Assembly: GCA_021734045.1 (NCBI GenBank)
Contig: JAIPJR010000006.1
Coordinates: forward strand, 1-47,646
DNA: 47,646 nucleotides
From: Fidelibacterota bacterium
GTDB lineage: Bacteria > Fidelibacterota > UBA8477
Reading direction: 5' to 3'
The notes under the pieces were generated by a model. It worked only from the letters and a program-made list of their open reading frames with translations. It searched no databases and was not told where the DNA came from. Positions 1 through 8,852 of the stretch are shown piece after piece. Made by a program: the position numbers and the translations under genes. Positions within the stretch are counted from its first letter, which is position 1, and each line of letters begins with the position of its first letter.

Positions 1-1111
1 CCAGGTGAAAGCGCAGGATGACTCAGGCGCTGTGGACACATCACCCGCCATGCTGACTCTCCCGGTAGCCAATCAACCGCCGGAAATTGAGTGGGCGGTG
101 AATGCCAATCCCGGTGTCACCGATCCCAATGTGGAACACCTGACATTCCCGACCCGCACATTCGTGTGGACAGTAAGTGATCTGGATGGTGTGGAAACCA
201 TCAGTCGGATTCGCTGGGCGCTGGATGATACCACAAACTGGAATTATATCGCTGGTGACGCCACCAGCAAAACCCTGCGTGAGATCCCGGCAGGCTACCA
301 CACCTTTTATGTTCAGGCCATTGACACCGCAGGTGCCAAAAGCAATCTCCTCATGTATCCCGATTCTGCCGACAACACCACCGCCAATACCTGGCGGGTG
401 CGACAGCCGGTGGGCGATGTGCTTTTGGTGGATGATTTCCGACTGGACAACGCGGGTCCCACCCGAACATTTTACACGGGAATTCTGGATTCTCTCTACG
501 GTTCTTCCACTTACACCGTTCTGGAAGTCCGGGATGGTGTCAAGGCAGTTGCCACTGCATTGAACGACCAGGTTGCCATGTTTGGCTATTTCAAAACCGT
601 TATCTGGTACCATTACTCCGAAGCACCCCATTTACCGGACGCTGACGGCGGTCTGCGGGTTTTTCTGGAAAACGGCGGGAATCTGTTCGTATCCAGTCTG
701 CGGGTTGATGCCGGCTACACATTCACCTCCATAGATTCCAATTTTGTGCTCAATCCCAGTGGCCGAATGATCGCCGGTCTTACCATTAATCTGGTCGATC
801 CGGCGGTGACCGATTCGGTGCGGATTATTCCTGAACTGGCATTAAAAACCAGCGACCTGATTGCGCGCCGGGTGAGTGGATATTTCCCGGGACTGCTGGA
901 TTTTGGGGCCACAAGTCGGGATCTTTTCATTCTTGAGGAACCCCGCAATTCTTACGACGCCTGGACCGGTACACCGCCGGTAGCACAACTCTTCAGTCCC
1001 GGACCCGGCTCCGGCCAATCCGTTTTCTTGTCATTGCCATTCCATGTCTGTAACGGGAATAACAACATCGTGGCGGTCATGGGCTTCATTTTGAATCAGG
1101 TTTTTGAATAG
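1..1111 (+). CDS. Secreted/periplasmic protein with Ig-like and ThuA/GATase-like regions, 5' end missing
   Basis: The reading frame is open to the left edge, so this is the C-terminal ~370 residues of a longer protein. The first ~125 residues look like an Ig/fibronectin-type beta domain (text such as YHTFYVQAIDTAG, typical of FN3-like repeats in FCB surface proteins). The rest, from VLLVDDFR onward, resembles the ThuA/DUF4350 class of glutamine-amidotransferase-like folds: VIWYHYSE followed by LRVFLENGGNLFVSS. No catalytic residues can be named with confidence. The stop codon TAG at 1109-1111 touches the start region of the TonB receptor, so the two are translationally coupled. Context suggests an exported partner of the receptor, perhaps a surface lipoprotein whose signal lies upstream of the window. 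Function is unknown. Confidence 0.7.
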   Translation, partial: QVKAQDDSGAVDTSPAMLTLPVANQPPEIEWAVNANPGVTDPNVEHLTFPTRTFVWTVSDLDGVETISRIRWALDDTTNWNYIAGDATSKTLREIPAGYHTFYVQAIDTAGAKSNLLMYPDSADNTTANTWRVRQPVGDVLLVDDFRLDNAGPTRTFYTGILDSLYGSSTYTVLEVRDGVKAVATALNDQVAMFGYFKTVIWYHYSEAPHLPDADGGLRVFLENGGNLFVSSLRVDAGYTFTSIDSNFVLNPSGRMIAGLTINLVDPAVTDSVRIIPELALKTSDLIARRVSGYFPGLLDFGATSRDLFILEEPRNSYDAWTGTPPVAQLFSPGPGSGQSVFLSLPFHVCNGNNNIVAVMGFILNQVFE

Positions 1112-1116
1112 TGCGG

Positions 1117-3882
1117 ATGTCTTCCACCATAATAAAACTATTCACGGGTCTCCTGATCTGGTCTGGATTAGTCCTGGCCCAACCGGGCGGTATTATCCGC
1201 GGCACGGTCACGGAAGCATCGTCAGGAACACCCTTACCAGGTGTGAATGTGATGCTGAAAGGAACCTATTACGGTGCCGCCACCGATATGGATGGCCGGT
1301 TTGAGGTACGGGGAATGAGTCCCGGAACATACGATGTACAATTCTCCATGATGGGTTATAAGGTGGTCTTAAAAACCGGGGTAAAAGTCACAGCCGGTGT
1401 GCCGGTAGAGCTGGACATTCATCTGGAAGAGACGACGTTGGCGCTGGGACAGGAGATTGTGGTGGAAGGTAAACGACCGCTGCTGGAAGTTGACCAGACT
1501 GCTTCCAGTGTACGGATTACATCCGACGACCTGAGATCGAAAATCGTAAACAATGTGGAGGATGTGCTCAGCGAGCAGGCCGGCGTCTCCACCGTGGATA
1601 ATGAAATCCACATCCGGGGCGGTCGTGTGGACGAAAGCATGTTCATCGTGGACGGCATGTCTGTGAAAGACCCGCTCTCCGGCTACTCTAACAATCTTTA
1701 TGTGAATGTGGACGCCATTGAGGAACTGGAGGTGGTTACCGGCGGGTTTAACGCCGAATACGGCCAGGCCATGTCGGGAATTGTGAATATCAAAATCAAA
1801 GAAGGCTCCCCGGAATTTCACGGCACCTTCACCTACTCCGGAGACCATTTCGGGCTGTCCACCACACCCTGGGAAAACTTCAACACCGACCGGGTAGAAT
1901 TTACCCTGAGCGGACCCGAAATTTTCACCACCACGCTGGGTAAACTGGGAGTAACTCTACCGGGTGAGTTTAGCTTTTTCGCCAATGGCTACACCAAACT
2001 CAGCGACACCTACCTGCCCACGGCGGAAAATTTAGCACCCACCCAAGCCTGGATGACCTCCCTGGCACCGCGGGAGGAAAATGACTGGCACGGCCTGTAC
2101 AAACTCACCTGGCGTTTGAATCCCAAACAGAAATTCAGCCTCTCCTATGACCGGTCGCTGAATATCAACCAGGGCTATTTCATGTCCCGGTTTCAGGGCA
2201 ACCGGTATTACCCGTACGAATATCAGAATGTCCTGGATAAGTACAACACACTCACCAAAGAGACGATTCTTACCACCGGTATGTGGACACACACCCTTTC
2301 GTCAAGTTTATTCTATGAAGTGACCGTAGGCCGGTTTTTCACCAATCTGCACAGTGCCGCGGAAAACAAGCCCTGGTCTGACTATATCCAGACCACCGAT
2401 CAGGAACCCATTCATTATTCCCAATTCAATCCTGACGATGATATCAACATTCGGTTTGGTGATGAGTTTTGGGACTACGGTAATCCCCCTGAGTGGTACG
2501 ACTATTTTTCCGACAATTTCTCCGGTGCCATTGATATGAATTACCAACCCTCCTACCGCCATAGTTATAAAGCCGGATTCAAACATCAGCGCAGCGAAAT
2601 CCAGGTGATTGACATTGATTCACCCTGGCTGGGGGAATCGGGTTTGGGCCGCAATTATGATTTCTACAATGCCACCGCATACAACGGCTCCTTCTATTTC
2701 CAGGACAAAATCACTTTTGACGGCATGATTGCCAATCTGGGCGTGCGGTATGACTATTGGTTTCCGGGGAAATATCTGGAGAATGCCGTGGCGGATAGTG
2801 GCGTGGTGACCATCACGGACGCCGCCCGGACGAAATTCTGCCAGGATACTTTCCAATTCCTGGGCTATCGCGGGAAAGGCCATCTGAGTCCGCGGGTGGG
2901 CATTTCACATCCGGTTACCGATTCCGATGTACTCTATTTCAACTACGGTCATTTCAGCCAGCTCCCCACCTATAATTATGTTTATGCAAAACTACGGGCC
3001 AATGCGGAAGCCACTTATCAGCTCTTCGGAAATCCCAATCTGAATCCCAAGACCACCGTGGCCTATGAAATCGGCCTGAAGCACAAGTTTGACGAAAATC
3101 AGGTCATTGAGTTCAAAGCATTTTATAAGGATATGTTTGATTACGAAACCAGCCAGCGGGTCACCATGTTCAATCCCCGGCTGGGTCATATCAGCTACCT
3201 TATCTATATCAACATGGATTATGCCCGGTCACGGGGCGTTGAGATAAAATTTAAACGCCGTTTTGCCCGCTATTTTTCCACCGATGCGAACTTCAGTTAC
3301 AGCATCACCACCGGGAAAAGCTCTACACCCCTGGACAACCTGCTGGTGGAGGCGGGCCGGCTGGATGAAAAACCTCTGGGTGAAAATTACCTGGCGTGGG
3401 ACCGTCCGGTGCGTTTTTTCACCAATCTGAACTACACGGTGGGTCCAAAAGACAATTTACGTCTTTTTGGCGTAAGCATGCCCCGGAACTGGAGTGTGAG
3501 CGCCCGGATTGATTACGAGAGCGGAAAGCGCTACACGCCCATGACCCAAGTGGTCTTGCGGGAAGAAAATGGCCAGCTCTATTATGACGGGACGCCCAGC
3601 AGTGACAAACCCTATTCTGAGCTGGCGCCTCCGCTCACCACCGTGGACTTGAAATTGAATAAATATTTTGATGTGAATGGTCTGGAGTGGCGGGTTTTCT
3701 GGACGATTAACAACCTGTTTAATATCCGCCAACCCCGTTCCATTAATCCCTTCACCGGAGCGGGTTATGATCCGGGAGATGTTATCGGCTATACATATAT
3801 CAACCGGCCGGATCCACGTTTGGATCCCAGTCGGTACCGCTCGCCACGATCCATGGAATTAGGGGTGACGCTGCGATGGTAG
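1117..3882 (+). CDS. TonB-dependent outer-membrane receptor with carboxypeptidase-regulatory-like N-terminal domain
   Basis: The protein (about 921 residues) is an outer-membrane 22-strand barrel importer that uses TonB energy. A signal peptide (MSSTIIKLFTGLLIWSGLVLAQ) is followed by a CarboxypepD_reg-like beta domain at about 25-105 (GTVTEASSGTPLPGVNV, TDMDGRFEVRGM), a plug domain at about 115-235 (VEDVLSEQAGV, IHIRGGRVDESMFIVDG, GGFNAEYGQAMSGIVNI), then the barrel, ending in the C-terminal aromatic residue (LGVTLRW) used by barrel assembly. ATG at 1117 gives a clean signal peptide; a GTG at 1111 is the alternative and would overlap the preceding stop. It lies in one operon with a secreted protein upstream and PorV-like and NHL proteins downstream. 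The substrate cannot be told from sequence; no SusD partner is seen in the window. Confidence 0.93.
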   Translation: MSSTIIKLFTGLLIWSGLVLAQPGGIIRGTVTEASSGTPLPGVNVMLKGTYYGAATDMDGRFEVRGMSPGTYDVQFSMMGYKVVLKTGVKVTAGVPVELDIHLEETTLALGQEIVVEGKRPLLEVDQTASSVRITSDDLRSKIVNNVEDVLSEQAGVSTVDNEIHIRGGRVDESMFIVDGMSVKDPLSGYSNNLYVNVDAIEELEVVTGGFNAEYGQAMSGIVNIKIKEGSPEFHGTFTYSGDHFGLSTTPWENFNTDRVEFTLSGPEIFTTTLGKLGVTLPGEFSFFANGYTKLSDTYLPTAENLAPTQAWMTSLAPREENDWHGLYKLTWRLNPKQKFSLSYDRSLNINQGYFMSRFQGNRYYPYEYQNVLDKYNTLTKETILTTGMWTHTLSSSLFYEVTVGRFFTNLHSAAENKPWSDYIQTTDQEPIHYSQFNPDDDINIRFGDEFWDYGNPPEWYDYFSDNFSGAIDMNYQPSYRHSYKAGFKHQRSEIQVIDIDSPWLGESGLGRNYDFYNATAYNGSFYFQDKITFDGMIANLGVRYDYWFPGKYLENAVADSGVVTITDAARTKFCQDTFQFLGYRGKGHLSPRVGISHPVTDSDVLYFNYGHFSQLPTYNYVYAKLRANAEATYQLFGNPNLNPKTTVAYEIGLKHKFDENQVIEFKAFYKDMFDYETSQRVTMFNPRLGHISYLIYINMDYARSRGVEIKFKRRFARYFSTDANFSYSITTGKSSTPLDNLLVEAGRLDEKPLGENYLAWDRPVRFFTNLNYTVGPKDNLRLFGVSMPRNWSVSARIDYESGKRYTPMTQVVLREENGQLYYDGTPSSDKPYSELAPPLTTVDLKLNKYFDVNGLEWRVFWTINNLFNIRQPRSINPFTGAGYDPGDVIGYTYINRPDPRLDPSRYRSPRSMELGVTLRW

Positions 3883-3895
3883 GTTTTCTTTTTAA

Positions 3896-4450
3896 GGGGC
3901 TAAAGCCCCGTTTGAGAGGTGTATTCCCTATCCCACGAGCTCAAGCTCGTGGCAACGGAGGATACTCTATAGCCCCGGATTCGCTTCTCGATTCCCCTTT
4001 AAATTCAGAAAATCGTCCGGCTGTCAATTCCGTAGCTCCGGGCTTTAGCCCGGAGACACAATTAACCCAAAAGGTTGGGACTTCAACCCCTTACTACCAA
4101 TCGAATACATCCCCACAACCTCCAGCTCGTGGCAACGGAGGAGATTCCGCAGCTCCGGATTTAGATCTCGATTTTCCCTTCAACACCGAAAATCGTCCGG
4201 CTGTCAATTCCGTAGCTCCGGGCTTTAGCCCGGAGACACAATTAACCCAAAAGGGTGGGGCTTCAGCCCCTTACTACCAATCGAATACATCCCCACAACC
4301 TCAAGCTCGTGGCAACGGAGGAGATTCCGCAGCTCCGGATTTGGTTTACGCTACTTCGCTTAATCCAGGAAATCGTCCGACTATTGATTCCGTAGCTCCG
4401 GGCTTTAGCCCGGAGACACAATTAACCCAAAAAGTTGGGGCTTCAGCCCC
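3896..4450 (+). repeat. REP-like palindromic repeat cluster, left part (three units, 180-bp period)
   Basis: The cluster starts 13 bases after the TonB-receptor stop. It opens with the palindrome GGGGCTAAAGCCCC (3896-3909), then CCACGAGCTCAAGCTCGTGG (3933-3952) and CTCCGGGCTTTAGCCCGGAG (4036-4055), and each unit ends in GGGGCTTCAGCCCC or a decayed copy. The words AGCTCGTGGCAACGGAG and CTCCGGGCTTTAGCCCGGAG recur exactly 180 bases apart (for example the inner GGCTTTAGCC at 4041, 4221 and 4401). One frame (3876-4454) is stop-free through all units, giving a 60-residue repeat rich in Pro, Asn and Ser. I regard that frame as repeat-encoded rather than a normal gene. The palindromes flank a Y1 transposase gene, the arrangement seen for REP sequences and their transposases. 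Confidence 0.9.
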
Positions 4451-4460
4451 TTAAATCCTT

Positions 4461-4886
4461 ATGCCGTACACAAGAAATTGGCTACATCTGATTTGGTCCA
4501 CAAAAAACCGTCAACCACTGCTGGCTAAATCTTTTCGCCAAAAAGCGTTTTACCATATGCGTGAAAATGCTCAATCAAAAGGATTTTATATCGACCATAT
4601 CAACGGCACAGCTAATCATGTCCATTTGCTGATTTCTTTACCTGCAAAGGTAAGTCTTTCGGATTGGGTGCGGTTGGTTAAGGGTGAATCTTCAAATTGG
4701 ATTAACAAACAAGATTTTATAAAAATACGGTTTGGCTGGCAGGAAGAATACATCGGAATCTCGTACAACGAATCGGATTTAAATATCGTCCGGGAATATA
4801 TTCGGAATCAGGAAGAGCATCATAAGCTTCAGAGCTTTGAGGAAGAATATCAATTATTATTGGAAAAATATGGGTTTTTGGTTTAG
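4461..4886 (+). mobile_element. Y1 (IS200/RAYT-type) transposase gene inside the repeat island
   Basis: A 141-residue single-domain HUH transposase. The HUH pair is visible as NHVHLL near residue 54, the catalytic tyrosine is most likely the one in REYIRNQEEHHK near residue 113, and the GWQEEY segment is typical of the PF01797 family. Length is normal for IS200/IS605 TnpA or REP-associated transposases, and there is no accessory TnpB. It begins six bases after the last palindrome of the left repeat cluster and ends ten bases before the first palindrome of the right cluster, so the palindromes are probably its substrate. The family cuts and joins single-stranded DNA at hairpins. The gene is visibly more A/T-rich than the flanking operon, fitting acquired DNA. 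It appears intact. Confidence 0.9.
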
Positions 4887-6267
4887 GGTTATTAAGGGGC
4901 TAAAGCCCCGTTTGGGAGGTGTATTCCATATCCCACGAGCTGAAGCTCGTGGCAACGGAGGATACTCTATAGCCCCGGATTCGCTTCTCGATTCTCCTTT
5001 AAATTCAGAAAATCGTCCGGCTGTCAATTCCGCAGCTCCGGGCTTTAGCCCGGAGACACAATTAACCCATGAAAACGGGGCTTCAGCCCCTTGCTACCAA
5101 TCAAATACATCCCCACAACCTCAAGCTCGTGGCAACGGAGGATACTCTATAGCCCCGGATTCGCTTCTCGATTCTCCTTTAAATTCAGAAAATCGTCCGG
5201 CTGTCAATTCCGTAGCTCCGGGCTTTAGCCCGGAGACACAATTAACCCAAAAAGTTGGGGCTTCAGCCCCTTACCGATTCATCATATCCTTTTTATTTCT
5301 GACACTTTTCTTACTCTCCCAACCCCTCCGCGCTCAGGATCACTCCAACTTCTTTCCCATTCTGGGCGGTCAACGCGCCGGAACATCCGCATTCACATTC
5401 CTGAAAATCGGCGTGGGTGCCCGGGCACTGGGAATGGGAGGCGCTTATATTCCTGTAGCTAACGACGCTACCACCCTTTTTTGGAACCCGGCCGGCCTGG
5501 TTCAGATTACGGAAAAGCGCAGTGTCACCGCCGATCACAACGAATGGGTCGCCGGAATTCAGCACGAGAATTTGGGCATTGTATGGCAATTTGGCGGGAT
5601 CTACGGGATTGGATTATCTGCCACAGCGCTTCACATGGATCCCATGGAAATCACCACCGAATATCAACCCGGCGGCACCGGTGCCTGGTTCAATTACGGT
5701 GATGTGATGGCCGGGCTCTCCTTCGCCATGAAAATGACCGACCGCTTTTCCTTTGGCATTACCGGTAAACTCGTGGATGAACAACTGGCCGAACTCCACA
5801 TGGTCAACACCCTTTTCGATCTGGGAACCTACTACTATACCGGTTTTCAGCAATTACGCTTCGCAGTGGCGCTGGTCAACTTCGGGACCCCTGCTGCACC
5901 GAAAGGCGAGTACACTTATACCGATATTAATGGCGTTCAGCAGACCGAACCCTACGCCGATTTCTCGCCGCCCACGATTTTCCGACTGGGAATTGCCAAT
6001 GAATGGCTCAATTCACCCCACGCCCAATTCACCACCAGCGTTCAGCTCAATCATCCGGTGGATAACGCGGAGAACATCAGTTGGGGCGCGGAATTCAGTG
6101 TGAAAGAGATGCTTTACTTCCGGGGCGGCTATCAATCCAATATGGATGTGGAAACCTGGTCGGTGGGATTTGGAATTCACCTGGCCATGCTGCAGGTGGA
6201 CTATGCCTATACTGATATGCGCGACTGGAACAATGCCCAACGGTTCAGTCTGGGGTGGGCGTTTTGA
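4870..6267 (+). CDS. PorV/PorQ-family outer-membrane protein, N-terminus replaced by in-frame repeat sequence
   Basis: The recognisable protein starts at about 5275: a hydrophobic signal sequence (FIISFLFLTLFLLS, ending in LRAQ), then ~310 residues with the PorV/PorQ hallmark RALGMGGAYIPVANDATTLFWNPAGL, and beta-strand-rich sequence to a terminal SLGWAF. Proteins of this family are outer-membrane barrels; PorV shuttles cargo in type IX secretion, but many relatives in FCB genomes have no proven role. No ATG, GTG or TTG lies in frame between the repeat and the signal sequence. The nearest in-frame ATG is at 4870, inside the end of the transposase gene (an even earlier TTG is at 4837), which would give a fusion carrying ~135 repeat-encoded residues ahead of the signal. 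Either a non-standard start is used, the fusion is made, or the gene is crippled. The stop overlaps the start of the NHL lipoprotein (TGATG). Confidence 0.8.
   Translation: MGFWFRVIKGLKPRLGGVFHIPRAEARGNGGYSIAPDSLLDSPLNSENRPAVNSAAPGFSPETQLTHENGASAPCYQSNTSPQPQARGNGGYSIAPDSLLDSPLNSENRPAVNSVAPGFSPETQLTQKVGASAPYRFIISFLFLTLFLLSQPLRAQDHSNFFPILGGQRAGTSAFTFLKIGVGARALGMGGAYIPVANDATTLFWNPAGLVQITEKRSVTADHNEWVAGIQHENLGIVWQFGGIYGIGLSATALHMDPMEITTEYQPGGTGAWFNYGDVMAGLSFAMKMTDRFSFGITGKLVDEQLAELHMVNTLFDLGTYYYTGFQQLRFAVALVNFGTPAAPKGEYTYTDINGVQQTEPYADFSPPTIFRLGIANEWLNSPHAQFTTSVQLNHPVDNAENISWGAEFSVKEMLYFRGGYQSNMDVETWSVGFGIHLAMLQVDYAYTDMRDWNNAQRFSLGWAF
4896..5270 (+). repeat. REP-like palindromic repeat cluster, right part (two units, 180-bp period)
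   Basis: This is the same repeat as at 3896-4450, on the other side of the transposase and in the same orientation. It begins with GGGGCTAAAGCCCC (4896-4909) and ends with GGGGCTTCAGCCCC (5257-5270). The inner GGCTTTAGCC occurs at 5041 and 5221, again 180 bases apart. The last palindrome is followed directly by TTA and then codons for the signal peptide of the PorV-like protein, so the repeat runs in frame into that gene with no stop and no ATG between. Confidence 0.9.
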
Positions 6268-7631
6268 TGCATTCCCTACAACGAATACCCACTCATGTCC
6301 TGACCTTTATCTTTGCCGGACTGCTGATGCTGTTGCTGGCCAGCTGCGGCACCAAATGGGACCTGCCTACCACGGGTAATTCAGATGACAATACATTCGG
6401 AGCCGGTGACACCACTTACATTCGGATAAGTCCCGACTGGTCAGACGCCAATGGCTATGCCTTCAGCCATCCGCGGGATGTGATTGTGGGGCGGGATGGC
6501 TACATTTTTGTCACCAATCATCTGCCGCCGGGGATTCAGGTTCTGAATGGCGCTGGCAGTGTGATGACCACCGATGCGTATGGGAACGATTTTACCCCGC
6601 TCAGTGAATTGAGCCGTACGCCGTACGCCATTTCACAAGACAGCCGTCTGAACTTGTTCATCACCGACAGCACCAATCAGGTCTGGGTCTGGAATCAATA
6701 CGCTCAGATCGTGGGAATCAAAGCCCTGATCACGGCCATTCAATTCGACACTGACGGCTGGGTCAGCGATCTGGATTCGCTGGCGGACATATTTACCGCT
6801 TACGGCACAGCCACAGGGCAACACATGGACTCAATTGTTACAACCACCACCGGACTGGATGAATGGCTGGGTGTGCGTCCGTTCTGGGATGGCAATTCCA
6901 CGGCAGATTCACTGAATGCTGCTCATTACTACCTGGGCGCCGATACCACCCGCTTCGTGAGTGTGACCGCCGGCCCGGATGGTTCTGATTTCTGCTATGT
7001 GGCAGACGCTGCCTCCGATGCCATTTTGAGAATGTCCTATCACCGGGCAGCATTGGCATTAACCCATGAAGATCAGCTGCTTTTTCTCTATCGCGGGAAA
7101 ATTTCAGCCCGGACAGCATCACACGGAACCGGCAATGGGACCGTGAATGACCCAAAGGGGATGACGGTGGATGCGGAGGGTGGTCTCTATTACGCGCAAT
7201 GGGGGGAGATTTTTGGCGTACACAAAATTGGTGGGAGTTCGGTATTTGATCTGGGGGTAAATCCCATTATGGATTTGAACCGCTTCGCCAGGCCGTCGGA
7301 TGTTGCTGTTGATGCGGTGGGGAATATCTATGTGGCCGACACCGATCACCACCAGATCCAGCAGTTTACACGCAATGGCAACTTCGGTTATTATGTGGGG
7401 GTTTCCAAAGTTCGTATTGATACGACCCTCATCGATTCAGCCCTGTCGGATACCGGTTGGGTGTACACGGAGATAGACACAATTGTTGAAAAATATTCGG
7501 CCGATATTCTGAACCAGCCCCGGGGTGTTGCCGTGGATGCCAATGGTGTGGTGTATATAGCCGATACAGGTAACGACAGAATTATGCGTTTCAAACTGTC
7601 CACCGATTTTGATTACGATCAGCCGGAATAG
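6267..7631 (+). CDS. NHL-repeat beta-propeller lipoprotein
   Basis: The protein carries a lipoprotein signal (FAGLLMLLLASC, lipobox LASC) followed by about 430 residues with NHL/SMP-30-type propeller repeats: FSHPRDVIVGRDGYIFVTN, FARPSDVAVDAVGNIYVADT and LNQPRGVAVDANGVVYIADT, each ending in the D-x-x-H/N-x-R/Q-I turn. Such propellers are usually protein- or ligand-binding scaffolds anchored in the envelope. ATG at 6267 overlaps the PorV-like stop (TGATG) and is preferred over an in-frame GTG at 6255. The segment near 6720-6880 is a non-repetitive insertion between blades. It is followed at once by lspA, the peptidase that matures lipoproteins. The ligand is unknown; an operon partner role with the TonB receptor is inferred. 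Confidence 0.85.
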   Translation: MHSLQRIPTHVLTFIFAGLLMLLLASCGTKWDLPTTGNSDDNTFGAGDTTYIRISPDWSDANGYAFSHPRDVIVGRDGYIFVTNHLPPGIQVLNGAGSVMTTDAYGNDFTPLSELSRTPYAISQDSRLNLFITDSTNQVWVWNQYAQIVGIKALITAIQFDTDGWVSDLDSLADIFTAYGTATGQHMDSIVTTTTGLDEWLGVRPFWDGNSTADSLNAAHYYLGADTTRFVSVTAGPDGSDFCYVADAASDAILRMSYHRAALALTHEDQLLFLYRGKISARTASHGTGNGTVNDPKGMTVDAEGGLYYAQWGEIFGVHKIGGSSVFDLGVNPIMDLNRFARPSDVAVDAVGNIYVADTDHHQIQQFTRNGNFGYYVGVSKVRIDTTLIDSALSDTGWVYTEIDTIVEKYSADILNQPRGVAVDANGVVYIADTGNDRIMRFKLSTDFDYDQPE

Positions 7632-7635
7632 GCTG

Positions 7636-8142
7636 GTGTTTTCCCCGACTTCCACACTTAAAAACTACCTGCTGGTGGTGGTCATCATCACCTTCAGTAT
7701 CGCCGTTGACCAGGTGACCAAATCCTGGGCGCGGCAAAATCTGAAATCGGCCGGGACCATCGAGGTGGTGGGCGATATTTTTATCCTGACTTACGCGGAG
7801 AATGACGGCGCTTTTCTGGGATTGGGTTCCAACTTGCACCAGCCCTATAAAACCATCCTGCTCACCATCTTTCCCGTTCTGCTCACCCTCGGGGCGCTGG
7901 GATACTTGCTGGTAAAGCATCATGATTTAACTCGCGGGGAATTAATCAGTATTGCTTCAATCGTGGGCGGTGGGGGCAGTAATGTATGGGACCGGTTGGT
8001 GCATGCCGGCAGTGTCACGGACTTCCTCAATTTTGGCATCGGTCCGTGGTTTCGCACCGGAATCCTGAACACCGCCGATATGTCCATTACATTTGGCGCG
8101 ATTGCGTTGGTGCTGGTGCATTTACGCAGTAAACAGCCTTAG
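7636..8142 (+). CDS. lspA: Lipoprotein signal peptidase (signal peptidase II)
   Basis: A small four-helix inner-membrane aspartyl protease that removes signal peptides from prolipoproteins after lipidation. Family landmarks are present in order: DQVTKSWA in the first helix region, NDGAFLGLG (usual form N-x-GAAFG), GGGGSNVWDRL, VTDFLNF with one catalytic Asp, and NTADMSITFG with the second. Length (~168 residues) is normal. GTG at 7636 is taken as start, four bases after the preceding stop; a TTG at 7609 inside the upstream gene would add nine residues. It closes the envelope operon. The glycine-rich motif is slightly divergent (GGGGS instead of GGALGN), but both aspartates are kept, so activity is likely. 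Confidence 0.92.
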   Translation: MFSPTSTLKNYLLVVVIITFSIAVDQVTKSWARQNLKSAGTIEVVGDIFILTYAENDGAFLGLGSNLHQPYKTILLTIFPVLLTLGALGYLLVKHHDLTRGELISIASIVGGGGSNVWDRLVHAGSVTDFLNFGIGPWFRTGILNTADMSITFGAIALVLVHLRSKQP

Positions 8143-8169
8143 TCTATTCGTAGCAAATTATGCATTGGC

Positions 8170-8189
8170 AGATCGTTCATAAACGATCT
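8170..8189. promoter_or_regulatory. Perfect 8-bp inverted repeat between lspA and the HNH gene
   Basis: AGATCGTT and AACGATCT are separated by CATA. It lies 28 bases after lspA and 73 bases before the nuclease gene. There is no run of T, only TCTTTAT, so it may be a weak terminator for the lspA operon or an operator for the nuclease pair. Sequence alone does not decide. Confidence 0.45.
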
Positions 8190-8261
8190 CTTTATAGAGA
8201 ACACCTCTGCATCCGGCGAAAAAAGGTCCGGTAAACACAGGTTTCCCGATGGAGAATTATC

Positions 8262-8852
8262 ATGAATCAGAGAGAATCTTTACTCAAACTAGTTATTCAA
8301 TTTTGCCAAGAGAAAGGGAGTCGGACTTTCACGCTCCAGGAGTTGTACGATAAGTTTGGTGATTTTCGTTCAATAGGAGTCGGGGGGAATACACCACATG
8401 CGACTGTCAGGCGACTTTTGCAGGAACTGCGAGATGAAAACATCGTAAGCTTCCGCGATTCTAAGGGCGCCTATAGTTTGAGGGGCATTGACTTGTTAGA
8501 AAACGAGGTTGAGACAGAAAGTATCGAATTAATAACCAATACCTCGAATCCGGTGAAAAAAGAATATCTGATTGAGAGTTTTGCCCGTAACCAAGGCTGG
8601 GTAAAGTTAGCCCGAGAAAAGCTGGGATTTTTGTGTCTGTACCCTAAATGTGAAAACACCTTCATAAAACCAGATGGTACACCGTACATAGAGGTTCACC
8701 ATATTATTCCATTGTATCAGGGTGGCGAGGATGGGCTTTGGAATCTATCGGTTGTCTGTGCTCACCACCATCGGATGGCGCATTTTGCTGAGGATCAGAT
8801 TCGATTAAGAATGGAGAAAATTTTATTAAGGGAGACGCAATGTCGGATATAA
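8262..8852 (+). CDS. HNH nuclease with N-terminal winged-helix-like DNA-binding region
   Basis: The 196-residue protein has two parts. Residues ~1-75 (TFTLQELYDKFG, HATVRRLLQELRDENIVSF, GAYSLRG) resemble the winged-helix domain found at the C-terminus of DpnI-like restriction enzymes. Residues ~115-175 form an HNH domain: C125 and C130, then E144-x-HH-IIP, GGEDGLWNL with N161, C166 and AHHHRMAH. The cysteines may bind a structural zinc. The start ATG has GGAG at 8251-8254. It overlaps the next small gene by 13 bases. The region is more A/T-rich than the neighbours and separates lspA from unrelated genes, suggesting transfer. It could be a solitary restriction-type or modification-dependent nuclease; no methyltransferase for DNA is adjacent. 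Its target is unknown. Confidence 0.8.
   Translation: MNQRESLLKLVIQFCQEKGSRTFTLQELYDKFGDFRSIGVGGNTPHATVRRLLQELRDENIVSFRDSKGAYSLRGIDLLENEVETESIELITNTSNPVKKEYLIESFARNQGWVKLAREKLGFLCLYPKCENTFIKPDGTPYIEVHHIIPLYQGGEDGLWNLSVVCAHHHRMAHFAEDQIRLRMEKILLRETQCRI

Noticed and set aside
41-631. Long minus-strand frame in the first gene
   Set aside because: It is a shadow of the plus-strand gene; no start signals or domain pattern.
3876-4454. Frame of 192 codons over the left repeat cluster as a protein gene
   Set aside because: Its sequence is the repeat itself and has no non-repeat part; treated as a feature of the repeat, with the open frame reported as a finding.
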